Source of the DNA: Solanum dulcamara
Lineage: Eukaryota; Streptophyta; Magnoliopsida; Solanales; Solanaceae
Assembly (NCBI RefSeq): GCF_947179165.1
Contig: NC_077237.1
Location: 65,393,523-65,457,522, forward strand
Length of the DNA stretch: 64,000 nt
Reading direction: 5' to 3'
The notes beneath the pieces are model-generated. The model had not been told where the DNA came from. It did no database searches and was given only the letters and a program-made list of their open reading frames with translations. Position 1 is the first letter of the stretch, and the number at the start of each line of letters is the position of its first letter. Below are positions 54,646-64,000 of this stretch, piece after piece. The position numbers were made by a program, and so were the translations under genes.

Positions 54646-56523
54646 TTGGAGTTCAGAAGATACAGCAATAACACTACAACTACAACATCTATATCTAAGC
54701 TTCAGCAGGGCAACATGTGCAGGGTGAGTTGCACCTTGTGGACCTGTCCAAAGGCCTCCAAACTTTGCAGGATTGCAGCAAATACTATAGGGATAAGGCC
54801 CAAGAAGTTTCATCACAAACGGACAATTGGAGACGTTAGGCGAGCGATGTTGAAAAAGTCAGCTACCTTAAGCCTAAAGAGGGTGCCTTTTTTCCAACTT
54901 GTCCAAAAAGCCTCCAAATCTTGCAGAACTAAAGAAAGGGCTGTTTGGGGATATCTCAAGAAGTTTCAACTCAATCGGATAATTGGAGACGTTAGTCGAG
55001 CGACGTTGAAAATCCTAATAGACCCCAAAGCACTTTTGGAGGTCCTTTCCTTTTTGCTAGCTGGTGCAAGTTCTTTCTTGCCTTTGGTTGTTTGTTGTAT
55101 TGTTGTAGGTTGCTGGATTGATTCATCAACATGCACTGACAACAAATACATAGAAGACATCACAGATACAACCATCAAATCAAATAGAATCTCCAAGACC
55201 CATGCACAAGACCCAGCCTGGTTTTTCTGTCTGGTTGGCTATCTGTTTTTTTGTGATGTTTTTTGTGTAGGTACAACAACTGATGGTGAACCTTGGCAAA
55301 TGAAAGGAATCGACATAGAGAATACAGCCTTCCAAGATAGGACTTCAACAATACAGCATCCCTACAACAAGGACAATTTATCTTCTGAAATACATGCAGC
55401 AACAAACATGCACCACAAGACCCCTGCAGCTCTTTGCTCTTTTATTTGGTATGTGCAGGCACATATTTACTCAAAGGAGCTAATTAATTCTTCTTTGGAA
55501 GCAACAAGGAGATACATACATCAACATCTCCACCATCCTGCAGCACACAAGGAACAGCTACAAGTTACTAGTACTAGTTACAGCAGCTTGCAAATGTGTT
55601 TGGTTGTGTGGTTTGTTGGTTTTGTTTGTCTGAGAAGGTATCCCAAGGATTTGACCACCATCCAAATGAGGAATCCCCTACTGCTGTACCTAACAAGCAA
55701 CAACAAGCAAAGTACCTCTTCATCTAATGGGGCATCTTGGCAAATAAAAGGCATTAACATAGAGACAACAATCTTCCAAGCTAGGACTTCATCAAAACAT
55801 CAACTCTACACTCAAGCCAATCCATTCACTGCAACACCTGCAGCAAATCCATTGAATCTCACAGCTCCTGGAGCTCCTTGCATTTGTTATGTGCAGGCAT
55901 ATAAGGCAACTTCAAAGGAGCTGATCAAGTCTCCTTTGGAGGCACCAAGAGGATGCTTACAGAGGTGCAACTCAACACCTGCACCAGTTACTGCAGCAAC
56001 AATGCTGCACCCAAGCTGCAACTCCAATAGTACTAGGTACAATAGCTGGCAAGTTTGTTTTGTATGTTGTTCTAGTTTGGTGTGTCTGTGCAGGTGTCCC
56101 AAGGAGACAACTCTCACCACAAAGAGGGCTCACCAAAAAAAGCTTGTCCATAGATGCAAACGAAGAGAAACTAAAGCATGGCAGGCTAGGACCACATCAA
56201 CACCATCCAACACTCCTCACATACTGCAGCAGCCATACTTCAGACAAACTCTTTGGAGACCCTTGTTGGTTTATTTGCTTGAATATAGGCACAAAAGAAG
56301 CTTCTCTACTGGATGGGCTGAACAACCACAGCATCACAGGATCCCTCCTATGTGCAAGGTAGCACTAGTTCAACTCCATAACAGTTGCCACACTCAAAAC
56401 TGCTGCACTTTCAAGTTGCAGCATGCAACAAATCTCTTCAAGGCCTTCCTCAACAACAACAACAACTACAAGGCTGCTGGTTGCTACAACTCAATATACT
56501 TCATCTCATTTCATCCTCCTTAG
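54646..56523 (+). CDS. Uncharacterised 625-codon open frame in the 3' region of LINE-B
   Basis: One long open frame after RNase H, in a place where L1 elements normally have a short 3' UTR. No known domain. It is built of repeats: a ~150-bp module twice (KASKLCRIA...TIGDVRRAMLKK and KASKSCRTK...IIGDVSRATLK; about 54720-54880 and 54885-55030), and a ~445-bp module twice (WQMKGIDIENTAFQDRTS and WQIKGINIETTIFQARTS; YVQAHIYSKELI and YVQAYKATSKELI; about 55280-55640 and 55725-56100), with part of a third. CA-rich blocks alternate with T/G-rich blocks that encode hydrophobic, Cys-rich stretches. Long openness may simply follow from low TA/TG-stop content of the CA-rich strand. Coding status is uncertain. 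Confidence 0.35.
   Translation: MEFRRYSNNTTTTTSISKLQQGNMCRVSCTLWTCPKASKLCRIAANTIGIRPKKFHHKRTIGDVRRAMLKKSATLSLKRVPFFQLVQKASKSCRTKERAVWGYLKKFQLNRIIGDVSRATLKILIDPKALLEVLSFLLAGASSFLPLVVCCIVVGCWIDSSTCTDNKYIEDITDTTIKSNRISKTHAQDPAWFFCLVGYLFFCDVFCVGTTTDGEPWQMKGIDIENTAFQDRTSTIQHPYNKDNLSSEIHAATNMHHKTPAALCSFIWYVQAHIYSKELINSSLEATRRYIHQHLHHPAAHKEQLQVTSTSYSSLQMCLVVWFVGFVCLRRYPKDLTTIQMRNPLLLYLTSNNKQSTSSSNGASWQIKGINIETTIFQARTSSKHQLYTQANPFTATPAANPLNLTAPGAPCICYVQAYKATSKELIKSPLEAPRGCLQRCNSTPAPVTAATMLHPSCNSNSTRYNSWQVCFVCCSSLVCLCRCPKETTLTTKRAHQKKLVHRCKRRETKAWQARTTSTPSNTPHILQQPYFRQTLWRPLLVYLLEYRHKRSFSTGWAEQPQHHRIPPMCKVALVQLHNSCHTQNCCTFKLQHATNLFKAFLNNNNNYKAAGCYNSIYFISFHPP
55280..56110 (+). repeat. Two diverged ~445-bp tandem modules in LINE-B
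   Basis: CTTGGCAAATGAAAGG (55292) against CTTGGCAAATAAAAGG (55736). 'tatgtgcaggcacatattta' (55448) against 'tatgtgcaggcatataagg' (55889). 'agtactagttacagcagctt' (55567) against 'agtactaggtacaatagct' (56030). Both modules end with a T/G-rich stretch and then GGTATCCCAAGG or GGTGTCCCAAGG. Confidence 0.8.
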
Positions 56524-57044
56524 CTGATATATACTCGATCCTGAAGTGGATGCACCCTCCATTGGGACTTACTTGGTATGACAAGACTAAAAAGGGCAAA
56601 GATGAAAAGAATTTTCCCATCCCATGTGAGATAGAAGTTTCATATACTTGTTCTTCTTCAATGTAGCTATGTCTGGTACGTAGCGTAGTTGAATAGGACT
56701 AGTGTAGGCTACTTTTATTTTTTCTCATGGAAGGGGAGAGTTTCTCTCATTTATGCTTTCTTGGTCGATTTGTACCGGGAGGAGTCCTCTCATAGGTTTA
56801 TTGCTTTCTAGTTATAGTTAGTCTCTTTTTTGTATCGGGGATGAGTTAGCCGACCTTAATAGGTTAGCCGACTTGGGAACCACCATAGGATCGGAGGTAA
56901 GGTTTTATGTCCCCCTCCATGTATTTTTACTTTATTTATTTATGCTAAGGCTTGGGGGTGATGCTCAACCCCTGACTGTGCACGAGAGGTGGGAGCCTCG
57001 TGTAGGGTCTGTTCCCAAAAAAAAAAAAAAAACTCAGCTGGAGC

Positions 57045-57714
57045 CATTCTATATGGAGGAATTGAGATAGGCTGGGTATCAGGAAGAACATCAATCCCGA
57101 AGTCGATCTCCCTATCGGGAGGGACTCCAGGCAGATCCTCGGGGAAAACATCAGGAAACTCATTGACAATTAGGACCGACTCGAGAGGTGGAGACTCAAC
57201 ATGGCTATCTTTCACTTGAACAATGTGATAGATACACCCTTTCGAGATTAGCTTCCTGGACCTAAGGTAAGAAATAAACTTACCCTTAGGCATAACAGGG
57301 CTACCCCTCCACTCTATGACAGCTTCGTTTGGGAAATTGAACTTGACAACCTGAGTCCTACAATCAATGGAGGCATAACAGACATAAAGCCAGTCCATGC
57401 CAATGATCACATCAAAATCAACCATGTCCAACTCAACTAGGTCGGTCAAGGTATCCCTGTGATGGATTGACACAGTGCAATCTCTATAGACTCTCTCAGC
57501 TAGGACAGAATCACCGACCAGAGTAGCTACACTGAAAGGCTCAAGAAAACATTTGGGAGTTTTATTGAATTTACTAGCCACATAAGGAGTCACAAAAGAT
57601 AATGTGGCACCCGGATCCATCAAAATATAACATTCAAGAGAAGAGACTCGAATTATACCCGTCACGACATTTGGAGAGTTCTCCTGATCTTGGCGACTAC
57701 CCATGGCATATAGG
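57045..57714 (-). pseudogene. G2 aspartic protease and linker
   Basis: Continuous with gag in one frame (57884 down to the LINE-B junction). Catalytic motif D-P-G ([16 protein letters not shown], about 57590-57635), as in G1. [20 protein letters not shown] and [15 protein letters not shown] follow. The frame is cut at 57044 by LINE-B, so protein from here would end in LINE-derived residues. Confidence 0.9.
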
Positions 57715-58937
57715 CGGTTTGTACCTCCATTTGTACCTGAAGTAGTGCCCCTCTGATTACCCCTAGCTGGTGGTGCGGTGGTAGAGAACTGGGCTCTGTT
57801 CCTCCATACTGGACACTCCTTCTGAAAATGGTCTATTTGGCTGCATTTATAACAACCCATCCTTCCCGCTCTGCACTCTCCCAAGTGAAGCTTACCACAC
57901 TTGACGCATGGTGGCTTTCCTTGTGAACTTTAACCCATGCTAGTTTGGGATTGAGAACCCTGGGGTCTGAGATTCTGGCGACCTTGTCCCTACCGATCAT
58001 ACCTATTCTGCGGCATAGGTGCACTGGCGGTCGATGAGGCATAATTGGGAGGCCTCTTCTGGAAGAAGGACCTGTTGCCCTTGTTTTACCTCTGCTCATT
58101 CTCATGCCCAGCTGATCTTGCCCTTTTGCTCAGATGCTCCTCTCTGTCTTTCCTCTTCTCATCCTCTACCTGTTGAGCATACACCATCAATCTGGAAATA
58201 TCCATGTCCGAGATCAATAATGCTGCTTTGCACTCCTTCTTCACATGCCTCCCTAATCCGGAGATGAACTTCCTCATCTTTGACCTCACATCTGGGATCA
58301 TTTCTGGAGCATACTTGGATAACTGGATGAACTTCAGGCTGTACTCCTTAACAGTCATGCCTTCTTATTTCAGATTTACAAATTCCTCCACTTTCGCTTC
58401 CCTCAATTCTCGGGGAAAGAAGTGGTCAAGAAAGACTCCTTCAAATTCATCCCACCTAGCAGGTTCAACATCCTCACCTCTACCTTGTTCCCATTGGTTA
58501 TACCAAATGTTTGCCACATCCTTGAGCTGGTAAGACACCAACTCAACCCCCTCAACCTCCGTAGTATGCATAGCTTTCAAGATTTTCAATATCTCATCAA
58601 TAAAGTTTTGGGGGTCTTCATCAACCTTAGAACCCGTGAATGCAGGCGGATTCATCCTCAGAAAGTCTCTAATTCTAGTGGCAGCAGATGGCTCTTGGGA
58701 ACTAGAAATGAGAGTTGGCGAACTCTAGTTACCATTCCGGGAAGCCATTAACTGAGTGAGCATTGCAATCGCCCCTCTAAATTCTGCCTCTGACATAGGT
58801 GCAGGCGGAGTAGCAGGCACCTGGGTTGCCTCTGCATACCTCACAGGTCGGCCTCTAGCCCTTGCTGGGCTCATCTCTGATTGGGGCATCTCGGCGTTAT
58901 CAACGTTTCTCTGGCTAGCCGTACGTTTAGGAGGCAT
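57715..58937 (-). pseudogene. G2 gag
   Basis: ATG at 58937 (MPPKRTASQRNVDNAEMPQ), 217 bases from the 5' LTR edge. A stop near 58725 follows the first 70 codons. The capsid region is open 58655-58365, with a stop at 58362, then 58358-58086. The CCHC zinc knuckle is intact ([14 protein letters not shown], 57838-57879). The frame continues into protease without an evident gag stop, as in elements making one Gag-Pol polyprotein. Confidence 0.9.
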
Positions 58938-59137
58938 TATCTGTAATGTACAAATGCACGAATTAGAAAGGAGTTTTATAGAGTTTAACTCTATCGCACG
59001 ATGCCAGAGTATGAAAGAAGTGAAACAATTCCTAATGTCCTATAGCCTCCTGCTTATAAGTGTGGTGCACAACACACCCATAAGCAAGACTCTACTAGAC
59101 ACGGCTTCATAGACTCCCTAGGAAACTTGAACTCTGG

Positions 59138-59149
59138 GCTCTGATACCA
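59138..59149 (-). other. G2 primer-binding site (initiator tRNA-Met)
   Basis: The minus strand reads TGGTATCAGAGC, a perfect match to the complement of the initiator tRNA-Met 3' end, 4 bases from the 5' LTR edge at 59154. Confidence 0.93.
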
Positions 59150-59153
59150 TGTT

Positions 59154-61602
59154 TGTCATGCCCCGAGAGGGTACCCTAGACGTAACAGGTACCTAAAGGC
59201 CATTTCTGACCTCCGAGCGAACCACCTGGTCCAGTCACACATTCATTCAATCACATTCTCTTAGCGAAAACTCAATTAATGAAATACTATTCACAATATG
59301 GGGCCCAAAGGCCAAACGTTCATCAACTCAACAAACAAATATAATAAAACTCCTTAAAATAACCGTTCAACCTCCCCACACTCCAGTCTATGAAGCTTCT
59401 ATCAAAGTCTAAAAAGTGCCAATAAAAAGCCCATGGCTACCAAGAAATCAAGGTAAAGGAAGCTACAAAAAAACTATACAATAAGGTTCAACATCCTCCA
59501 GAAACTAGGAGGACTCACCAACTAGCTGGGAATGTATGTGGATCTTCAATGGAGCGCCGGTTGATGATCTCTAGTACCTGTCTCTGCATCATTAAACGAT
59601 GCAGGTCAAATGGCGTCAGTACATGGAATGTACGAGTATGTAAAATGGACGAATGAAATGAATATCAAGGAAGAATCAAATTATCTCGGACTCTCAACTC
59701 AAGGGAAATAACAGCTCAATCAGGTGTCCTAAGCCTAAACAAGAATATAATTTAGACGGGACCAAATCATATACAATTCAACTCAACTATGACTCAGAGT
59801 ACTATCAAGACCTATTTGGGAGTTTCTCTTATTCGACAACCATCACTTATGAGCCAGTGAAAGTACAACAAACCGACGTTGTTGCCGCATCTGTTCATAC
59901 TTTGCCAGGGTATGAACGAATCAACCAATCATGGATCTAATCCAACCAAGTCCTACAATGTCAAGACAAACATCTCGGGGAAACATCTGACTTTAACGGT
60001 TCTATCCCCCCCTACATTTGGCGATGTAGTTATTGGGTTCGAGTATGGACTATACTCTTGCCCGATTCGGTGCTCGATACTCCTCCCAAGACTCAATGCT
60101 CATAAAACTCCATCCAATCAACTCAATCAAATCATATCGACAAGTCTAATTACAACCTTGTCAACTCATCAACTCTATCATGATCAAATCTCTTTCAATC
60201 ATACTATTCGATCAATCTCAATCATATCTTTCAAAAGAAATTTAAAAGCACATTTATAGCAACATATAGACATAACCAATCATTTACTCTATCCATTTGA
60301 GAAATCCTTGAGACTCATCACAACTCAAGACTTTAATTCACACTTTAAAATAGGCTACACTTCTTAAGAAAATAATATCTTTTATCATAATCCACATAGT
60401 TAAGAAGGTCAATAAGACGTATTTACCAACTCATCTTCATCAACTCATACTCACATAAAGGCTTATTTTAGGAACTTCTTGGCTCAACAACATCAACACA
60501 TATAGAGTCAAATAAATAGGGGACAAAGTTCATACAAACATAAACCATACCAAGAAACTCTATTTTCATAAACATCTAACCTCAAAGCAAGAGTAGGGCA
60601 CATGGGTGGACTCAACCCATGTTTTAGATAGCCTTACATACCTTAGAATAGACTCTTGAAGAAACCTTATGGTTGGGTCTTCAATGTAGGACTCAAATCT
60701 TGAAGTTCTTGGAACTCTTCTTGTTGGAAATGGAGAAGAAGAAGAAGAGAGAGAGAGAGAGGTTTCTAGGGCTTTTAGAGAGAGAGTGAGGCTGTAAAAA
60801 TATGTTCCCAAAAGACCAAGGGTAATACATATATAATTTGGGTAAGTTCCCAAATTACCCCTCCTCAAAAGTCCTGAAAATAGGCAAAAAATGCACCTGG
60901 CGCGATAGTGGCGCATCGCGCCATTGTAGCGCCAGGCCAATTACGCCAAAAAACCTGCGTATCGATTAATGGCGCGTCACGCCAAGGACCAAACTACTGA
61001 GGCACATTCTTGGTGCGATAGTGGCGCATCGCGCCCTTACGGCGCCAAGGCCAATATTTTCTGGGTTCTGGAAATTTGGCTTGAAAACCCTGCACACCTT
61101 TTAGTGGCGCGCCGCGCCAGGGACCAAACTACTGAGGCATGTTCCTGGCGCGATAGTGGCGCATCGCGCCACTGCGGCGCCAAGCCCAGATATCCAGTAG
61201 TTGAACCCCAGGCTTGAAATCCCTGCTGCGCTAGTTCATCTTCGGATCGTCATATCTTTCGACTCCGAACCCCAAAATTTATGTTCTTGGTGGCGTTGGA
61301 AAGAAGACTCGATGACTTTTAATTTGATAGGTCGTGGGCCACCCAAATTGACGTATTTCAAAAGATAGGGTCGTTAAAAGTCGATCCCTTATACGAACTC
61401 ATCCTAAAACTTGGCCACGATGGATTTTTTTGGACTTAGCTTGGTCCTAGGGGTCCTCCATGACCCCACATCGCCTCCAACACCCTTTATTTTCTCAGGG
61501 ACTCATCTTAACTCAAGAACATACTTCAAAATAAATACGATTGACCCTACATGTGTACAAGAAAGGTCCGAATTTTAGGGAAAATTTTTGAGGGGTGTTA
61601 CA
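59154..61602 (-). repeat. G2 5' LTR
   Basis: 2449 bp, plus-strand ends TGTCATGCCCCG and GGGGTGTTACA. CG-rich palindromes at 60896-61187; GA-rich microsatellite near 60730-60785. GTAAT follows (61603-61607). Confidence 0.94.
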
Positions 61603-63650
61603 GTAATATTCATTCCATTGCACTTGGTAATTTAGAAACTGAAAAATTGGCTAAGGATAGAAATGATCCTTCTGGGGGGAAATTGAATGATCAAATGAAA
61701 CAAGAGGTTCGAATTAAGACTAATATTGATCAAAATCCCTTAGTTGATTGATTAAATTCCATAGAACTTTTGTTGAAGGCTAAGGCTACTGTTTCATTGC
61801 CTGAGTCAAAAGGTAATGATCAGTTGTGTGATCAAAAAGAGCAAGATCAGATGAGTTCTTTAGATGACAATCAAGGAAACAATGTTAAAGGAATTAAGGA
61901 GCACCCAAACAATGGTCATGTTGCTAACACTAATAAGGCAAAAGAAAAAGAAAAAATAACAAATAGATATGAGATTGCAGCACATCAGCAAGAAGGAGGG
62001 CGAGGACCAGGTAAGTTTGCTAATTCTAGCCTTGTTTAATCTATTAATTATGCTATTAATACAAAGGATGTTCCTTTGCAATATAATGCAAAGGAGCATA
62101 TTGGTATTGTCCTAACCCATCCATTGCAGGCAAAAGATAAGGATTCCACCAAGTTAGGGACTAGTCCAAGTTCAACTATCCAAAGAACTATTCAAGGGAA
62201 TGATCGGGGGGATTGACCTACCAATCAAAATAACAGGACCATCACCAACCAACAAGTTCCAAAGTCCAATTAAAATTAGAATCCACAGCCTAATCCCAAC
62301 TCCCTCTACCATCTCTATATACTATCATCCAAACCTTTGCCACTAGACTTAGGATAAACTAAACCAAAAATGAAATTCCTATTGAATTGTCTAATCCCAA
62401 AATCACCACTAAGTAGGGTGTCCCAACTGTAATATTCAAAAAGGAGAATTTTGTGGTTAAATTGGCCGAAAGGTTCAAGTACAGTTTGGTAGGGAAATTC
62501 AATAATACTTTGCCTAAAGTAGAGTTTATCAGGAAGAATTTCATTCTCCAAACTCAACTAACTGGTGGTGTTAAAATAGCCCATTTCAATGCCAGGCATG
62601 TTTACATTGATTTGGATGATGAAGCTAATTATATTACTATATGGTCCAGACAAAAAATGACTATTGAGAGTCAATTGATGAGAATACAAACATGGACCCT
62701 AACTTTCAGGCCTGAAGAGAAAACATCTATTGTATCAATGTGGATTTCTCTCCCAGAATTACCCCGACCTACTATAATAGAGAATTTGTGAGTCCCTTAC
62801 TTTTCCCTATTGGTAAGGTCTGATATTTGGACACTACTTCAATCCAAATAACCAGGGGAAATTTGGCTAAAGTGAAGGTGTAGATTGATCTAACCAAAGA
62901 TAGAGCCCCTGCAACCACTCAACAATTCTCTTCCAATCAACACACTCAAATTCAAAAATGACAACCAACAAATAAATGAAAATCAATGGAATAGTGATAT
63001 AAGAATTGATAAGGAAGGTTTGAAAGGGGATTTGATCAACAAGCAACAAACAGAGGTTCAGATAGGCAACACTAAATTACATCTGGCCACTACAATTCAA
63101 CGATTCAATACTCCTGCTACTGGTCAACACATGCATGATACTCAGAAGCTTCAAGAAACTACTGTCAGCAAAGGTAGAGGTAAAGAGGAGTTAAAATATC
63201 CTAATAACAAGTCCCAGGAAAAATTGAGTAAGAAGAAGAGAGATTCTATCAAAAGAAGACAACAAAGAGAAGTTGAACAACAAGGTAACTAGATGGATAT
63301 TGCATCAGATCAACAACATGGTTCTGATAGTCCTAAGGAGCCCTACATTATGATCATATTTCCTTACATCAATGATGAATATGAGGTCCTAAATTCAGAA
63401 GATGAATATGAACAAGAAACTCAACCTATTGAATATAATGAAAATGATGATGACCTAGACTAGTGAGCACCTGATTAAGGACTTGGGTCTGCAGTAGAAA
63501 GGGATCTTCACCAGGAAATTCATGAAGTTTCTGACAAACAAGGAATGTCCATAAGAGGAAGAGGAAAAGAGAAGAAAACCACCAAACCAAGTTATACAAG
63601 TACATCTGCTAACTCTAGAAGACCCAAACTAGGTCCAAGGGTAGGGGTTT
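61603..63650 (+). pseudogene. LINE-A ORF1 (DUF4283-type gag-like protein), broken
   Basis: Continues LINE-A after G2. 61603-62240 is a hydrophilic, Asn/Gln/Lys-rich linker with several stops. 62453-62791 is the recognisable domain: LAERFKYSLVGKF, ARHVYIDLDDEANYITIWSR, MRIQTWTLTFRPEE and VSMWISLPELP, matching the DUF4283 domain of plant L1 ORF1 proteins (RNA-binding, particle-forming role by family). 63020-63480 is another low-complexity, charged region. Stops and frameshifts throughout. Confidence 0.8.
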
Positions 63651-64000
63651 ATAATGATCAAGACCATATGCTGGAAAGCAATAAACATCAATACTATGGG
63701 TTCTTTGGAAAGTATTCAAAACCTCAAGAAACTCTATAACCTATCTCTGATAGCTATTTTAGAGCCTTTTGCTGATAACTCTCACATTAATACATACAGA
63801 ATACTTCTATATATGGAGCATGCCTACTGTAATCCTAATGGAAAAATCTGGATTTTTTTGGAGCATTGATTATGATTGCAAAGTGGTGGAAGGTGATGAT
63901 CAACACATAACATGTGAGCTCAAGCATGTGAAGTATATAGAAAGGTTCATCACTTCTTTCATACATGCCAAATATAGAGATCACCTTAGGTTATCTCTGT
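63651..64000 (+). pseudogene. LINE-A ORF2 endonuclease start, running off the window
   Basis: SLESIQNLKKLYNLSLIAIL then EPFADN (about 63695-63780), with HAYCNPNGKIWIF, is the N-terminal part of an apurinic-type endonuclease of plant L1 ORF2, including the metal-binding glutamate of the ILEP motif. A frameshift in a T run near 63853 moves the continuation (YDCKVVEGDDQHITCELKH, FITSFIHAKYRDHLR) to another frame. RT would lie beyond 64000. Confidence 0.85.

Larger units (their letters stand above)
53978..57030 (+). mobile_element. LINE-B: 5'-truncated L1-type LINE in G2
   Basis: Begins inside the RNase H domain that follows RT in many plant L1 elements and ends in poly(A) (57017-57030), flanked by a 12-14 bp target duplication: target-primed reverse transcription with 5' truncation. 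Domain order: RNase H (53978-54440), a long 3' region with a 625-codon open frame (54646-56523), and a final 500 bp of ordinary 3' UTR text. Orientation is plus, opposite to G2. Confidence 0.92.
48589..61602 (-). mobile_element. G2: full-length Ty3/gypsy chromovirus, minus strand, split by a LINE
   Basis: Same family as G1. 5' LTR 59154-61602, PBS 59138-59149, gag ATG at 58937, protease, RT, RNase H, integrase-chromodomain, PPT, 3' LTR 48589-51038. Perfect 5-bp target duplication GTAAT (48584-48588 and 61603-61607), so it inserted into LINE-A. Within pol, between the protease-RT linker and RT, lies LINE-B (53978-57030). LTRs are 2450 and 2449 bp with scattered differences, closer to each other than to the G1 LTRs. 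Stops and an RT active-site change make it inactive. Confidence 0.95.

Noticed and set aside
56940..57044. C-terminal part of the 314-codon minus-strand gag-protease frame
   Set aside because: The Phe run and following residues come from the LINE-B poly(A) tail read in antisense.

Overview
This is plant nuclear DNA, almost certainly from a Solanaceae species; the genus cannot be fixed from the sequence. The grounds are a tRNA-derived SINE closely resembling the TS/SolS family, Tekay-type chromovirus LTR retrotransposons with very long LTRs, Tnt1-like copia gag, and a small cluster of LRK10-like receptor kinase genes with spliceosomal introns. The window is mostly nested transposons. Only one gene looks intact: a four-exon receptor-like kinase on the minus strand (22950-25369).

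Layout. (1) 321-1813: LTR-like segment of a gypsy element, abutted by a MITE (1814-2442). (2) 2443-17791: a decayed plus-strand Ty3/gypsy element (G0) whose 3' LTR is split by a complete minus-strand gypsy element G1 (6588-16490; near-matching 5-bp target duplication). (3) 18130-19090: organelle-derived segment holding the first bases of a mitochondrial-type SSU rRNA gene. (4) 19654-25369: an LRK10-like kinase pseudogene (plus strand), a SINE, and the intact LRK10-like kinase (minus strand), convergent. (5) 26260-33200: nested MITEs, a clean 873-bp element (7-bp TSD) filled with TGATACCAT/ATGGTATCA palindromes, and a 3.27-kb solo LTR carrying about 15 copies of an 11-bp motif matching the Pol III B box. 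(6) 33270-36270: decayed copia element. (7) 38716-41306: copia derivative with both LTRs and gag but no pol. (8) 41690-42560: long-TIR element. (9) 43182-43908: an orphan ectodomain exon of a third LRK10-like gene. (10) 44540-46390: a ~105-bp tandem repeat and a Mutator-like Pack-MULE with ~195-bp TIRs that captured an intronless piece of a DEAH-box splicing helicase. (11) 47920-64000: an L1-type LINE (LINE-A, plus) split by gypsy element G2 (48589-61602, perfect TSD GTAAT, minus), which is itself split by a 5'-truncated LINE (LINE-B, 53978-57030, plus, poly(A), TSD up to 14 bp).

How it fits together. The three LRK10-like loci look like remains of a local receptor-kinase cluster broken up by insertions. 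The retroelements give a relative order: G0 before G1, and LINE-A before G2 before LINE-B. No gypsy or copia element here can be autonomous, because all carry stops, frameshifts or lost catalytic residues. The candidates most worth a second look are the B-box array, the Pack-MULE capture, the 3' region of LINE-B (625-codon open frame built of repeated modules), the palindrome-filled element, and the two in-frame, stop-free short introns of the intact kinase gene. Everything rests on reading the sequence; no alignment or database search was run.
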